A stretch of 64,000 nt of DNA, taken from positions 124,001-188,000 of the forward strand of contig RSEE01000027.1 in NCBI GenBank assembly GCA_003971905.1. Reading direction: 5' to 3'. Origin of the DNA: Moniliella sp. 'wahieum' (Eukaryota > Basidiomycota > Moniliellomycetes > Moniliellales > Moniliellaceae). A program made the translations under genes and the position numbers. Shown piece by piece: positions 32,458 to 46,100 of this stretch (positions are counted from its first letter, which is position 1; each line of letters starts with the position of its first letter). The notes beneath the pieces were generated by a model. It saw nothing but the letters and a program-made list of their open reading frames with translations. It was not told where the DNA came from and made no database searches.

Positions 32458-35400
32458 CTAAATACGGACGTAAGAACCTGGGGATTCGAGGAACCCTCCA
32501 CCTGGGGTTGAAGAGGATGCCATTAGAGTGTTTGCCCCCGTACAAAAGGAGGCCGACAGTTGCTCAAAATACATTTTGGGCTCGAATTGATCCAGCTTCT
32601 TGTGGATCTCGCTGGGGGTGCGGTCAAGCTCCTCAGCAATAGCCGCTTGGCGGTCGGGCGGCAGCAGAGCAAAGGCCTCGCACAAGTCCCCATCAATAAC
32701 CGACTTCACTGGCGCATACATCGACCGGAAAGACATGTGGTCCCGCGCCAACGGGTTCAGTATGCCTCCTTCGGCGCGGAGGTGCATCTCGAGCGTTGAG
32801 AGCAAGTCAGCATCCTTTACTGGCAAAGGGGATTAGCGCTCCAATTGAGCCGCCCAAGCACGTGTAGACAAGCACCGAACGACCCCTGGTGAAACGGGGG
32901 CCAAGGTTAACGGTGACGGCATCCCCAGATAATAGTGAGCCACCAGCTCACTCCGGTAAGGAGCACCTTGGAGATACGGTTCTCATGCACAATCGTGAGT
33001 CCTGTGGGGTCCTCGTCAACCGTGTTGGACTGAGGCCGGCAAGCGAGAGAGCCAAACGTTGCCAAACTTGTCCCCGCCAGCGACGGTATCGTAATCGACC
33101 ATAGCCAGGGCCGAAGTCCAACGGGGGAGGGTATCCTCAGCAAAGATGACAGGCGATTGTCAACCGCCTTGTACGCGACCCAAACGATGGACTCTTGTTG
33201 GTCGCCCACGACGATGCGCGATCCATAAGAATCGAGCGAGACAATGGCCCAGGGCAAGCGCCGGTTCTCAACTTTGCGGAGCAACTTCTTTTTGCCCAGT
33301 TCATAGATCCTCAAGATTTTGCCCATCCCCGCCAGCAATCGGCCTTGGAATGGCTTGGGCCGTTGGGATCTCATCCACCTCTGTTCGATGCACCAGGGTC
33401 AATCCCTTGCCGTCGGGCGAGACGAGGTAAGTGGTCAAGAAGCATGCCCGCGCCGACCGAGGAATAACGTGCATGTCCACCGCCGAGCCTACCACCACAT
33501 ACACTGCAGTGGGATCCGGAGCCGAGGCAAATTGGATCGTCGTGATCGCCAAAGCGGCCTCGTTGTGCTCCAACACCTTATTCACTAGTGCTCCCACTGA
33601 CGGATCCACCACTGCGATCTGGGAAGCCCATTGACCCGCTTCGGCCCGAACCGGACCAAACTGGTCGGCCGGAAGGGCTAATGCAGCCATCTCCTCGTCC
33701 CCGAGCGGGCCTAGAATGGCTGGGCGGGCCTCAATCCTCTTTTCTGAGCCCAAGGGGACAGTACCCGATGGTCGGCACACGAGAGGTAAAAGACCGACTG
33801 AGACGGGTGCTGAGTCAAACGCCGGGGGGTTCCGGTCAAGGGAATCGTGTCGGCTTTGACCTGGTTACCCAGTTGGGGGATGCTGAGGATCCGAAGGGTC
33901 CCCCCACCACGCCAACCAGGCCGTCGGGATAGAGTTCAGCGTGGAACGACCAGACATGGTCCAGTGCATCGTAGAGCAGGGGAGAGAAGTAACCCCGACC
34001 TTGATATGTGTAGCTGATCCATGGCCTAGACGAAAGAGCCATGACGGCCGTTCGCCATGGACCGAAATGCGGACCAACGTCACTGGCTTACCCCCCAAGA
34101 AGCGCGTCCGCGATCTGTCAGCTGTCCCGACAGCACGTCCAAAACCGTCCGCAACAACACCCCGTTTGCAGAATGTTGACAAAAACGTCGCTCCGTCCGG
34201 TTCACCGCCGTGTCGTGCATCTCCGCAATCACAATGCTGGAGGGCGGCGCGGTGAGAGCTTGCATCGACATGCGTTCCAATGTCGAGGCCGGGTCCAAGC
34301 TGTAAGGCGCACGTCTGGTCCGCACATCCCACCGCCAGTACGGTGTCCGCAACCGTCCGGGCGGAATGGGACCCACTGAAAGGGTGAGCACGTGAGCGCC
34401 CATGGGAAACCCGCTCTTGGTATTCGTTTAGCTGCCGTCTGGTCCAGCTCAAAGTAAATGATCTCGGTCGTGCTAAGTGCGATGACAACTTGGCGCTCGT
34501 TGGTCGTCGCAGCGACAATGTAAGTTGGTTCCCCGCCCGGTGTGTGGTCATTCGGTCAAGCTCTTGTCCGCTTGGATGTGTCGAATGCCACGGGTGGACT
34601 TGAAGCAGTGCCGACTCGCCCATTTGCTGTACGGCCAGTGTCGGTTCGGATGCCAAAAAGCCCGCGTCGTCACCTCGTTGATCGAATCGCCAACGAGAGA
34701 GGACAATGGTGACATTGAGGAAGCTGAGCACAATGTACGAATCAAAACTCGTCCCTCGACGCAGCTTAGTGGACCACACATGCGACGGGTTGCTGGCAGG
34801 TGGAGGCAACCGATTCTCGACTTCGAGCCCAGGGCGAAGCATTTGGAAACTGCTCCGTGGCCCTGCACCTGACGCGACAAAAATTTGTGCAGAGTCCTGT
34901 GCCAGCGCATTGCTGGCCACCCCGTCCACATCGGATTGAGGGCGGGTAGCTCGTCGACCCAGAATAGGTTGTCTAGTTTTGTGGCACAAACTCGGGTACA
35001 GGCGGGGGCACGTCGGTCATGCCAAACCCTTCATAATCGGTCGAGACGTATTCGGGCATATCATCATCATCGCCTAGCTTTTGGAAGGTATACAGCATCG
35101 AGGGCCCCGACTCGCAAGCGACAAACAGGAAGCCGAGGCGGAAGATGGCCAAAGAGCTGGCAACGGAACGGTCTCAAAGTACTTGATCCGAAGCGAGACA
35201 AGCTGTTCGTTCTCGTGATCGATTGTAATCTTGAACAGATCTCCATCTTCATTTTGGACCAAAATGAAAAGGCCGCTTTGAGTCGGTGGCATACGCTGGC
35301 GACGATCAAGTTGCCCCTCCTGTGCTCTTTGGGCTGGAGCGGATTGGAACGGCGCGGAATGGGCACCCGATGGGATTCTACACCCTGGTGTCGATAGGTA

Positions 35401-36275
35401 ATGTAGTCTTCACTGCAGACCAATACACCGCTGGGGCCTTCCCAGCGGTTGGTTGTCTCGTTGTACCCACCGGGCACTTGGATTAGCATGTTGGATCTTG
35501 GATCCACCGGGGTAGACCATTTCCGTACCACATGATTCAGGCTGAAATCCATCTCGTAGTACACCAAGAGCTGTCACCAGAAAGTAACCAGCGGTTTCGT
35601 CAGTAAAAAGAAAGAAAAAAAACACACGCACCACGCTCGAGCGAGCCCAAGAGGACATACCTTTGGTGTTTGGTCGAACACCTCCCCCGTTGGATCGCGG
35701 TCCGCCTCCTCGTAGTCCACCTCGAGCGCTGCAAAGATCGCATTTTCGTACCCCACATCCAATGCGCAAATGGTGGTGATGATCGCATGCGGACGCTGGG
35801 CCTCCAGTGGAGGAGATGGTAAGTTTGGCCTGCGAGTCGCGGTTCAGCACATAGACCAGCTTGGACTTTTCCACAGCTGCCAGCATCACCGCTCTGCCCT
35901 TGGGGTCCACTGCGACATACTGGCCGGGTACGACGCGGCGGGAGCCGGTGCGACCAAAGGCGTGCCAGTGGACCTGGATGAACAGATTGCGCGCCGGCTC
36001 GTACTCGAGGATCACGACGCCTCCTGATCGGACCCAACGACAAGGTAGTCTTTGTTCCGTCCTACCAGATGGAAGGCAGCGATGCTGCGGATGGTGGCGA
36101 ACGCGTTCTGCTCGCAGACAGTGACCAGCTTGCCCGTCTCCGTGTCGGGGCGGAGGAGCTGGAAACGGGTGCCGAGGGCCAGCACGATCTCCTGCGTACG
36201 CGTCCCGGAGAAGGAGCCGAGGGCGGTGCCATTGATGGCGGATGCCTTGGAGAGCGTCAAGGACAGCAAACGCAT
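32458..36275 (-). CDS. RSE1: Splicing factor 3b subunit 3 (SF3b130/Rse1)
   Basis: Core subunit of the U2 snRNP SF3b complex, a three-beta-propeller scaffold of the DDB1/CPSF160 family needed for branch-site recognition in the nucleus. The start at 36275 gives [20 protein letters not shown], then [20 protein letters not shown] and [12 protein letters not shown]. Downstream blocks in order: [63 protein letters not shown], then [19 protein letters not shown] propeller strands. They continue with [42 protein letters not shown] and [20 protein letters not shown]. The C-terminal block [18 protein letters not shown] is the usual end of the protein, so the true stop may lie near 32575 with another shift. 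The length of about 1,200 codons fits. The gene is cut by many single-base shifts, one at GGAGGC (about 36015) repaired by an added G. A small intron interrupts it near 35580-35660. Confidence 0.92.
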
Positions 36276-36801
36276 GCGCAGACGGGCCAGCAACAAAGTG
36301 GTGGTGGCGATGGTGGGTCGACGCGAAGTTTTGGGCAGAGGCAGGCTGGATGGGTGAGTGGGCAACGGGTGATCTGTCTCTTCTAGCCTGGCCTCAGGGT
36401 CTCTGTGCGGCGATTCAATGTTCAAGCCCGCGGCACGTTTCAAGCTCCTGGCGGCAACTACTTTCAAATTGGCATGTCCACACCCCACTTCTATCCTGCT
36501 GGCTGTCTGTCCCCAAGTGTCTCGCCGCCTCGCTTTCGTCTCGACGTGCCCCACCCCGCCGTTTACGGCGGCAGAGGCAGGGATGCATTGCGTGCCCATA
36601 TATCAAGGCTGTGGGGAGGGGACAACAGGGCGGTGCTAGCGACAGGGTAGACAAAGAGAGTGGGTGGGAGGCCGATGTAGACGAGGCCAACAATGCAAGG
36701 GGGACAGGAGCGCGGTCGTCATGGCCGACGATCAAGGACAAACCGAACAGAACGAGACAACTGGATGGGGGGTAGGAAAGGCACCAGACAAGGGTGGTCA
36801 A
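36276..36801. other. Intergenic between RSE1 and STE24
   Basis: Serves as RSE1 promoter and STE24 3' flank (both genes on the minus strand). No additional gene recognised. Confidence 0.5.
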
Positions 36802-38397
36802 CTATTGGCCCTTGCGTTCCTGGTCGCGCATCCGGATTTGGATCCGCTCGATCGCTAGCAGGCGCTCGGCGAGCGTGGGGTGGGAGTGGCGCATGGCCGA
36901 GTAAAGAGGGTCGTTGTGCATGGCCGACAGGTTCTGGGTGCCGAGTTTGATGAGTGCTTGCTTCAGCAGCTCAGCGTACCCCTTGGCGTGGGTGTGTGTC
37001 AACACACTCACCGCCTCCTTCGCAGGCACCCCTGCCGCCTCGGCCTGCTTTGTCGTCTCCTCAATCTCGCCCAGTGTCGGTGCAGGGCGGGAGGCATAGC
37101 AAGCAAACGCATCAGCCTGGTACTCAATCCTTCGCACGATTGCATTCAGCACAAACTCAATCACCGTGTCAAGCGGCGAGACGACAAGTTGGAACAGCTC
37201 CATACCCACAAGGACAGGGAGCACGTCCCCGGGCCCTGTGGGGAACCCAAAGGCATGGAAGAGGGCGTGGTTGTGGATAAAGAGCGCCAGAAGAACCATC
37301 TGGAACCAAATTTGCAGCTGGGCGACCAGCATCAGCTTGAGGTTATCCTTGTGAGCCCAGTGCCCCAGTTCATGCGCTAACACGGCCTCGACCTCGTCGG
37401 GTGTGGCCTTGTCAATTAGAGTGTCGTACAGCACAATGTGCTTGGGCCCGCCAGGGAGCATGCCGTAAAAGTAAGCGTTGCTGTGGGACGAGCGACGCGA
37501 ACCATCAATCACATACACGTGCTTCAGAGGAAATTGAAGCGAACCGCCAGAGCAAAGACTCGCTCCCGCAAAAGGCCATCCGGCAAGGGAGTGAGCTTGT
37601 TGAACAGAGGTTGGATCAACAGAGGATAGAGAACCTGGGCAATCAGGATCCAGACCAGCAAGAACGCAGCCACGTATGTCGCAAACGAATCACCAGCCCA
37701 GCGAATGATCCAAACAATCGCTGCGATAAAAGGGGAGCCAATCACAAAGCTCATTACCCAGGAGATCAGGGTATCCTTGACGTAGATGGCTGGCGTCAAC
37801 TTATTGAATCCGTGTCGTTCCTCAACAACAAAGTGGTAGTAAATGTCCAATGGCATGTCGGGAATTGTCTTGACGATGAACATAACCGACACGTAACGAT
37901 CGAGCGGACAATCTACACAAACGCAGCAGCACAGTAGCAGTCAATAACAGTGGGAATAGCAGCGTAACAAAACAACAGTTGCAGGAGTCGTCAGTGAAGG
38001 TGCCCAAGAGGCAGGCAAATATCGAGTCGACACGTACCTCCGAGTCCTGCATGAACCCGAGCCACGCCAGCATCTCACCAGCCACACGCCAGAGGGCGGC
38101 GAAGCCATTGGTGTAGATTAGCGCCAAGCTGGTCGGTATGCACGGCAGCTTTGACAAAGTTGAAGCGGGCCTTGTCACGACTGTAGGAGGAAGCTTTGCG
38201 GTACGTTTCCAAGTCCACATGGGCCGCCAGCGCGGCCGGGGGCGTAGGGTGGGAAAAGAGGCGGTACTGCCGCAGCCCAACGTACGTCTCGAAGGCCCAG
38301 ACGAGCAAGACGGTGGTGAGGATAACAGGTTTCCAAGGAACCGTATCGTCGTCTGCCCACCGTTCGGCATGATCCGTAAGGACTTGACCGCGTCCAT
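36802..38397 (-). CDS. STE24: CAAX prenyl protease Ste24 (M48A zinc metalloprotease)
   Basis: Multi-pass ER/inner nuclear membrane zinc protease that trims prenylated CAAX proteins such as a-factor-type pheromones and clears translocons. The start at 38397 gives MDAVKSLRIMPNGG. N-terminal membrane segments (LLVWAFETYVGLRQYRLFS) precede an intron at 37913-38037. Then DIYYHFVVEERHGFNKLTP, a Ste24 hallmark, and further membrane helices (AAFLLVWILIAQVLYPLLI). The zinc site is AHELGHWAHKD (about 37349-37378), with the distal Glu ligand in RIEYQADAFA. The C-terminal SAMHNDPLYSAMRHSHPTLAERL is also diagnostic. A shift near 37535 separates RFNFL from KHVYVIDGSRRSSHSNAYFYG, and one lies in the first exon. 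The gene is head to head with FIG4, 905 bases apart. Confidence 0.93.
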
Positions 38398-39302
38398 GAT
38401 AGGGAAGCGTGGTGGTAGTGGGTGGGGATTGGGAAGGAAGCCCTCACTCGGTCCTTCCGCATTCCCGCATTTTTGGCGTGCGGAGCGGCGCGCGTTGAAA
38501 CAAATAATTTCCCAAGCCATCCGCCAGCAGCACAGCAACCAGCAGGCCAAGCATTATAATATGCTGCTGGCGTCGATCGGTAGAGGAGCTATTCTCAAGC
38601 CACCCCCACGCCGCTGTCCCCAACCAACGTAATCCGCTCAGCATGGCCGTGTGTCTCTGGGCGTTGGGAGCCGGCCGGAAGAGGCCGGGAGGAGGTCGGA
38701 GAATGCTCGGCCTCTCCCACTCTCGGCTAGCGGCTACGGTGGGTTTGCGGGCGTCATGCATCAGCCGGCATATAACAGGCACTACTCAGAGCCACACGCC
38801 GCGGTGCAAAAATGCGTCCGCATTCCAACCCATTCCCACCACATGCTACAACGCCTAGCAGCAAGCCAGTGACGAGTTGTCTAGCTCCATTGTGATCTGC
38901 CCCTCATACCCTACTTGATGTTCTTTCCCACACGACCGACCGGTGCGGGTACCTCTTTTGCCGACTTAAACCGGGGTGGTGGTGGGCAGGGGCTGTATCT
39001 GAGAAACACAAACAAAAGAAGCATGCAGTTCAAGTGCCCGCCAAAAGCCGATCCGAGAGCGGTCGCAGTCGGCGGTGCAGATGGCGTCGATGGTCGCCGG
39101 TTGCTGGTCGCCGGTTGCTGGTCGCTGGCGTCGAGACGAAGGCGTGAAGCCGGGCAGCAGCACGGTGCTGGACTGGGGTTGAACATTTCATGCAGCGCCC
39201 CTGGCGGTGCTGGCTGGCCAGGCGGCCCCCACGCGCTGCTAACATGTAACACCTACTCCTGGCGACAACTCCAGCAACAGCAACACCAGGTGCGCCGCCC
39301 GC
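38398..39302. promoter_or_regulatory. Divergent promoter region STE24/FIG4
   Basis: A 905-base gap between two divergently transcribed starts must contain both promoters. It has a CGGTTGCTGGTCG-type direct repeat at 39096-39126. No clear TATA box or known factor site stands out. Confidence 0.4.
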
Positions 39303-42300
39303 ATGCCCACCGACCCCTCCGCCGAGCTGGGCCGCATCGGCGAGCTCAAGCGCTTCACCCTCTGGGAGACCCGCACCCACTTCTATCTAGTCGCATACAA
39401 CACCGCCCAGACCCGCTACCGCGTCCTCAAGGTCGATCGCTCCGTCCCCCAGCCCGCCCAATCAGCCCCATCCGCCCCATCCGCCCTCGGCCCCATCAGC
39501 CTCATCAGCCCCGTCGGCGCCACCGGCCTCGCCGGACCAGCACCCACCATCGCCGCCCCCGCCTGACCCCAGCACCCCCACAGCCGCTGCCTCCGGCCCC
39601 CACTCCCTCCATCGCTGGCTCCACTGCCGCGCCATCCGCCGCCTCCAGTGCGGCCAAGCACACCCTCCCGTCTTCCCTTGCCGCCTCCACCCCTCCGCGA
39701 ACACTGCCATCCCCGATAATGCGTCTCTCACCACCGCTGGCACTGTGGCACCTCCCTCTGCCCTCACATCCTCCCTATCCTATTCCGGCCCAGCTCCGAG
39801 TACAGCCACCACTGTCACCGCCACCCCGCTGCTCCCGCCCCGGGCCTGTCGGACCATGCCAGTCGCGCCCCCAATTTTTCCTTGTCGGCCAGCGGAGAGC
39901 CCTATCTGTATACTAACACGGCCGAGCGTGCTGTGGCGCCTCTGTATTACGCTGCCTCGGACGACCCTCCCGCGGAGGCGACCAGGGTGGCACAGGGGCC
40001 GCACCGACTCTGGCTCAGTCCAACCAGCAAGGCGTGCCTGCCTCCCACACCCCCATCCCATCCATCGCCCCCACCACCGTCACCTCTCCCAGGGAAAAAC
40101 TGAAGTGCCTGACCCTCTCCCAGCTCCGCCCCCGAGTGATGCAAGTGCCCCCGCCTGGCAGCTCAACATTGTTGCTGATAAGGTTGTGTATACGCGAAGC
40201 CAGATTGACATGCTCCTTGATGCCTTGCGGGAGGGCAACAAAGCATCTGGCGGCCTGACTGATCTGGGACGTTTCTATGGCATCGTCGGCTTTGTGCGGT
40301 TTACGCTGGGATACTACATGGTCCTCATCTCGCGCCGTTCGGTCGTTGCCCTTGTTGGGGCCACTACATTTACCACTGTGACGACACCTTGGTTCTTCCG
40401 GTAAGCGATCCAGCCCAGCTTGCAGCGCTTCCAGGCAAAAGCAAAGCGCGCGACCAAGCTGAGGCGCGGTACTTGGCCATATTTCGTCAGGTCGACTTGG
40501 CCAAGAACTTTTACTTTAGCTACACTTACGACTTGACCAACACTCTTCAAAACAACCTCACCGCCCCGCCCCCAAAAAACGGTCCGGATTCGTCTGCTTC
40601 GCCACCTGATGGGTACACTGCCACCCAGGCCCGCTACCAACCCCTGACCGCGTGGGGATTCAACGAAAAATTTGTTTGGAACCACCATCTGCTGATGCCA
40701 GCCTTTGGTTCCTCGGTCCACCACTCACCCCGTTGCAGCAGCTGGGTGGGCGACGCCTTCTGGATCGAACGAAGAAGATCTGACTCCCGCGGGAAGTGAG
40801 TGGGTCCTGCCACTGGTGTATGGGTTTGTGGACCAAGCCAAGCTGTCCGTGCTGAGCCGGACAGTGTACGTGACGCTGATCGCGCGGCGATCGAGGCATT
40901 TTGCTGGTGCCCGCTTCCTCAAGCGAGGCGTGACCGAGCATGGGCAAGTAGCCAACGATGTGGAAACAGAGCAGATCGTCTCTGAGCCACTTACCACTTC
41001 CTTCTTTGTCCCGGCTCAAGACCGTACTTTGGTGCACCCACTGCCACCGCAGGCCATCCGTTCGCAGCTGAGGGCAGGGACGAGCGGAGCGCGGCAGGGA
41101 CTGTGGGCGCCTTGTCCCCGGTTCACATCCTATGTGATGCATCGCGGCTCGATCCCGGTGTACTGGACCCAAGACTCGACCAATATGAGCCCGCGTCCGC
41201 CGATCGAGATGAGCGTGGTGGACCCATACTATTCAGCAGCCGCGCTGCACTTTGACGATCTCTTCCGTCGTTATGGGGCGCCGGTGATCGTGCTCAACCT
41301 AATCAAGGCAAGGGAAGCAGAGGAGTCCAAGTTGCTCTGGGCGTTCAGTGAGTGCATCCAATACCTCGATCAATTCCTACCCCGTGGCGCGCTCAAGTAC
41401 ATTGCCTGGGACATGTCCCGTGCCAGCAAGTCCCACGACCAAGATGTCATTGGCGTTTTGGAAGACATTGCGGAGGAGACGCTGGACGCAACCCAGTTCT
41501 TTCACTCGGGCCCTCCTGCCTCGTCTCGCTCTCAGCACTGGTCAACTCGGCGGGACCGGGAGGGGCCACCTCTGCTGCGGCCGCGGCCGAGGCAGCCGCC
41601 TGCCGAGGAAGCGTCCCATGGACAACCCGCTTGGATTCAGTTGCAGTCTGGAGTGGTACGAGTCAACTGTGTGGATTGCCTGGATCGTACCAATGCGGCG
41701 CAGTTCATGATTGGCAAAGCGGCGCTGGCTCATCAACTGCGGGCGTTGGGTTTGCTGGCAGCCCCCTCACTCCCGTTTGATTGCGATGCGGTCAACATGC
41801 TGACCGAAATGTACCACGATTTGGGCGATACGATTGCACTGCAGTGGCGGATCGCACTTGGTGAACACGGTGGCCACCTATCGCAAGATTAATGCTTGGT
41901 CCTCCCACTCGCGTGACATGCTCGAGGGCTTGAAGCGATACTATGCCAACTCGTTCATTGATGCCGAGAAACAAGCCGCAATCAATTTGTTCTTGGGCGT
42001 GGACGATGCGCCGGGGCCCGGTACGTTCTCTGCCTCTGCTCTGTCCGGACGCGCTGCCCCACGCATCCGAAACAGTCAGCCATCGGGCCCCAGCCTTAGT
42101 TCCGCCACCTCCGCCACGCCCACTTGCCCGCCAGTGGGCACGGTCAGCCGTGCAGGCGTGCCTGGGCTCGCCAACAGCGCTGGTCCGTCCTAGAACGCGT
42201 CAACCATCCACGCTACCGTGACTGGTACGTGCCGGCCCACATAAAATCGTTGCAGACGACGGCGGAGCGGGCGGATCGGCAAGCGAGGCTCGCCGCCGTT

Positions 42301-43178
42301 GTCGCGCCGATCAGGCGGGCTTTTGGACCGGTTATTACCGCCCTCGCCTCTTTACCGACTTGGCGCGCCACCATGCTTTCAAGATGACCGAGATGCCCCA
42401 GGCGCTTCCGCCACCTGGCGCACCCGATCCTCTTGTTGTTCTCTCCCCCTTTGTGCAGCCACGGAGGGGAATGGATGGCATTGTGGCGCGGCGGGCGGTG
42501 CATGCGCGCAAACCACCGTTGCCGGCCCATGTCGCGATGCCCATTCACGAGCTCGGCCCCGCCGTCGGCGCGAGGGCCACTGGATGGGGCGACGAAGGAA
42601 ACGTGTCGGCCTTGCGAAGAAGGAGAGGATGTGGTGCCAGACGCGCCGTTGGAGAGGGAGGAAGAAGAAGAACCGAAGGACGACGAGTGGACGCATGCAG
42701 CGCTCAATTCGGTCGCCGTCCTGGAATCGGCCTGTGGCCGGCCCTCTGCCGATCACCAGCAAACGCAGTCGACGGTCCCAATACTATGCGCGATACACTG
42801 CTTCGTCATCAGCGCCGCCGTCGGGCACGCGGGGCAAGCCGGCACCCTTGGTTGGCACGAAGGTCCCCTCGGCCGATCTGGAGAGTGTACGCCCACATGG
42901 TTACCCAGATGGGCCCGCCGCCTGCCCCGACGCAGGGGCGACGTTCGGCCCCAGTCCCGACTGCTGCCTCTGTACTTTTGACTCCTTGGACTCAAGCAAA
43001 ACATCGTCCACCAGCTGGCTCGCTCCCTCGGCCTTGGCATATGCTGAGGTGCTCCCCGGTTGCCAAGGCGGTGCGGGACGAGTTGGACCCGAACGATGAC
43101 AAGATCTGTGTGAATATACTCGATGGGTCCATGGGCCCTTTGATGGGGGGCTATTGGAGTTCAGTCGGGATGCATTGA
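39303..43178 (+). CDS. FIG4: Fig4-type polyphosphoinositide phosphatase (SAC domain)
   Basis: PI(3,5)P2 5-phosphatase of the vacuole/endosome that works with the Fab1/PIKfyve kinase and Vac14. The start at 39303 gives [20 protein letters not shown], then [21 protein letters not shown] Ser/Pro/Ala-rich insert (about 39470-40160) follows before [19 protein letters not shown] and [23 protein letters not shown]-domain blocks follow: [62 protein letters not shown] and [16 protein letters not shown]. The catalytic CX5R(T) motif is [10 protein letters not shown] (Cys codon 41668, Arg codon 41686). Next come [20 protein letters not shown] and a long tail with [12 protein letters not shown]. The C-terminal 900 bases change frame repeatedly and the end at 43178 is provisional. 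Fig4 is separated from other SAC phosphatases by the YRVLKVDR and VGFVRF blocks. Confidence 0.9.
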
Positions 43179-46100
43179 GCTCACTCGCCTACTCGCATTA
43201 TATGCATGATGATGATTGGCACGCTTTGGCTTTAGATAGGTGCGGGTATATGTTCCAGGTGCTCAAACAGGTTGTTCTTCATCCCATCATGAACGTTCTC
43301 CATGTGCTGGTAGCAGCCAAGAATTATGGGCCGTAGACGAGAAAAATGACGATAGCTTTGGCGAATCTTTGAGGTAGGCATCCATTGTTACGGGCGCTCC
43401 GGTTATCCGGACGCTGAGCCCGCTTGTGTAGACATCTCAGATCTCAGCCCAGCCCCAACACGTTGTCAGTCCTTAGACTAGCGAGAGAAGCAGTCGACAC
43501 CAATCGATTATCCATACCCGCCATGGTCTCATGGGCTCATCGGTACGATGCTTTGTGCCCATTTAGCAGAACCCTTCCTGCTGCGCCCGACTACGCAGCG
43601 TCAGCGCCTTTGAGAGCACGGGCTGTGCATTAGTCTTTACCTCTCTGGAAAGTGCCCCGCATTCTGTCTATTATATACCTGTCATGGGGTCCTTGAGACC
43701 TGGTTCCTTCTGCTGTATATAAGCAGCCATGTCTCAGGCTTGCTAGCTGTGGTCCTTGTCGACCACATTCTGTCTTTGGTCTCCTCCATTACCAGTTCAT
43801 CTCTCGCCATTCCACCTTCTATCACCCTTACGTTTACGAATTTATGACTTACGTCGAGTACGCTGCAAGCCGCGGTTACTCCCATAAGTAGCGCTTGCTC
43901 TTCTTTATGACTCTGTCTGTTCCGCCTACTACAGCGTACCGAGTGTGTAACGCTGCGAGGAACAAAGAACTTCGGAGCTCCTGGACCCCTTCAGCTGGTC
44001 TAATGACCTACGTACGCGGCTCCTACCTCGAAGGGTCTGAGTTACGGCCTTTGCACGCACACAGCCACCGAAACTAGAGGATCTCTCCTCATCGCCTCTA
44101 CACCCGCTCGGTTCAACGTTCGACCAGGATCTGAAGCACTGTGGGACCTAACGTACGAGACACCGATTGGCTTGTCCAAGGGTTTATCCCTAATAAGCTA
44201 CAGGGGGGTTCCCCCCCCCGGGACCTCCCCCATGACATTCATCATGATGGTATTATACACTTACGGATCTGGGGTGGTGGGTAACCCAGTCTATGTTTCC
44301 CCGGCCGCTGGGAACATGCCAACATCGTACAGAATGTCAGATTCACTCTGTGCTAGGCTTGGCCCACTAGACCCGTATGAGCCCCTAGGTTGTGATTGCT
44401 ATCAGTTGGGAGATCTTGCGTTCACATTCACCTCTCAGCTGTGCCCCTTCCTTCTGCGGTGCTACATCTGAACTTCTAGTCCGTCCATAAGTCCATGATG
44501 TTTGCAATATCCAACTGCTTCCCTTTCCTCTACCTCACGTTTCCTGACACAGAAGCATAGCTGATGGGAGCGTGTCCCTGTGCTCCTTCGATGATCGCGC
44601 CCGGTGAGATAGGCTGTGTGCGCAAGAAGAGGATGGGGTGAATGGAGGGGGCGTTTGGAAGTCGAGCGATTCCATGTATGCATGTCTCGTATAGAGCGCT
44701 CCCGTTCAACACGGCGCACCAGTCTTATCAGCTTCATGCCACAGAATACGCATCCATTGAGCCCCAAACATCTTGGAACCTTGGGTTCTTCGCGGATTTC
44801 GCTGTTTAGTATAGCATAGCAACGTCGAAAAAAACGCATTTTGTGGGAACAGGACCGCCCCCCGCGTCGGTGTGCAGGTGTGTGACGCTACACTGGTGTA
44901 GTGGCGCCGGCGGCCCAAGTCCGGAACCTTCGAGTTCATTTCTTGCAATATTCCTTGGCGGGCAGGAATATTCTCTAGCCTCTTGCACACACCATCATCT
45001 GTCTGGTCGCGTGTCTTTCACAATGGATTCACCTGTGACGAGCGGGGGAGTCGTCGCACGGTAACCGACCGTAAGAAGACAGCACTGGGCTGAGGCGCTG
45101 AGGGTAATACAATGCTAGGCCAAAAAAGCTCTGTGTATAATAATTGTGCGAGGCGCCGGCCCCGTTCCGCTTCTGTTCCGCTCCTTCCTGTTCCGCCTCC
45201 GGCTGCCTTCCCCTGATTGCATCCACATCACCTCTTCACCTGCCTTGCTCGCCTGCCACTGCCACATAACATAAGAGGAGGTGCCCTGTGTACTGTGGGA
45301 CGGAAACAAGTCAGGATAGGTCACCTAATCTTTCAGAGTGCACGAATAGCGAGCAACAGCGAGCAAGGTCGGCTTCGCGACCGCCTTGATCAAAGCCATG
45401 TTCGCGGCCAGTGGTTACCTGGTTACGCATTACGCGTTCAGTGCTACATGCATGACATCACACATCACACACATCACAATACACTGGAACGGTCTGAGAT
45501 CTGAGACTGGAGTTCTGACATGGCAGAACATAAGACCTGAGGTCAGGAGATCTGAGACCTGGGGTCAGCTAAGGCGCTGAGGCGCTGGGGCGCTGAGGTC
45601 ACCGGTCAGGCCAGGCCCAGGTCTCATGATCTCATCGATCACATCATACCACACACATCACGCATCGTCGGCCACCCTAGTCACCGCGTCACCGGCCAGA
45701 CAACCAGGACCGAAGGCGCCCCTAAAATTATAAAAGGCCAGAGGCCTATAACCTGTAACATGTAACAGGGCCTAAGGCCTAATGCATAATGCAAAACTAG
45801 CCTAACTAGAGCAACAGCTACCTGGACCCCTTCTGAGTGGGGCCTGATACACGAGGGCTGGTAGATGCATTATCGATCCTTGATCGATGCCTGAACGTCC
45901 TGAACGTCCTGAAATCGGCTGGTCTCCATCACAGTCAACGTCAACGATGCGAAGTGCCAAGTGGACCCATCTAAGTGTCTGAGCCCCAAGTTGATGGCGA
46001 TTGCGTTTGCTCCCACACCTCGCTACCCTGTTCTGTATCTCCTCTTAGATCTAGATCTTAATTACACACTTCCCGTGCCACTTCTTGAACTCCTCCCAAA

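Noticed and set aside
16191-43178. Endomembrane gene cluster (SCYL2, SLA1-like, PMT4, Ste24, FIG4)
   Set aside because: The genes are on both strands with unrelated neighbours between them and have no shared promoter apart from two divergent pairs. Fungal gene density makes such proximity unremarkable.
44203-44235. Hairpin of a G6 and a C9 run as a regulatory stem
   Set aside because: Imperfect pairing, no neighbouring gene, and homopolymer lengths are unreliable in this assembly.
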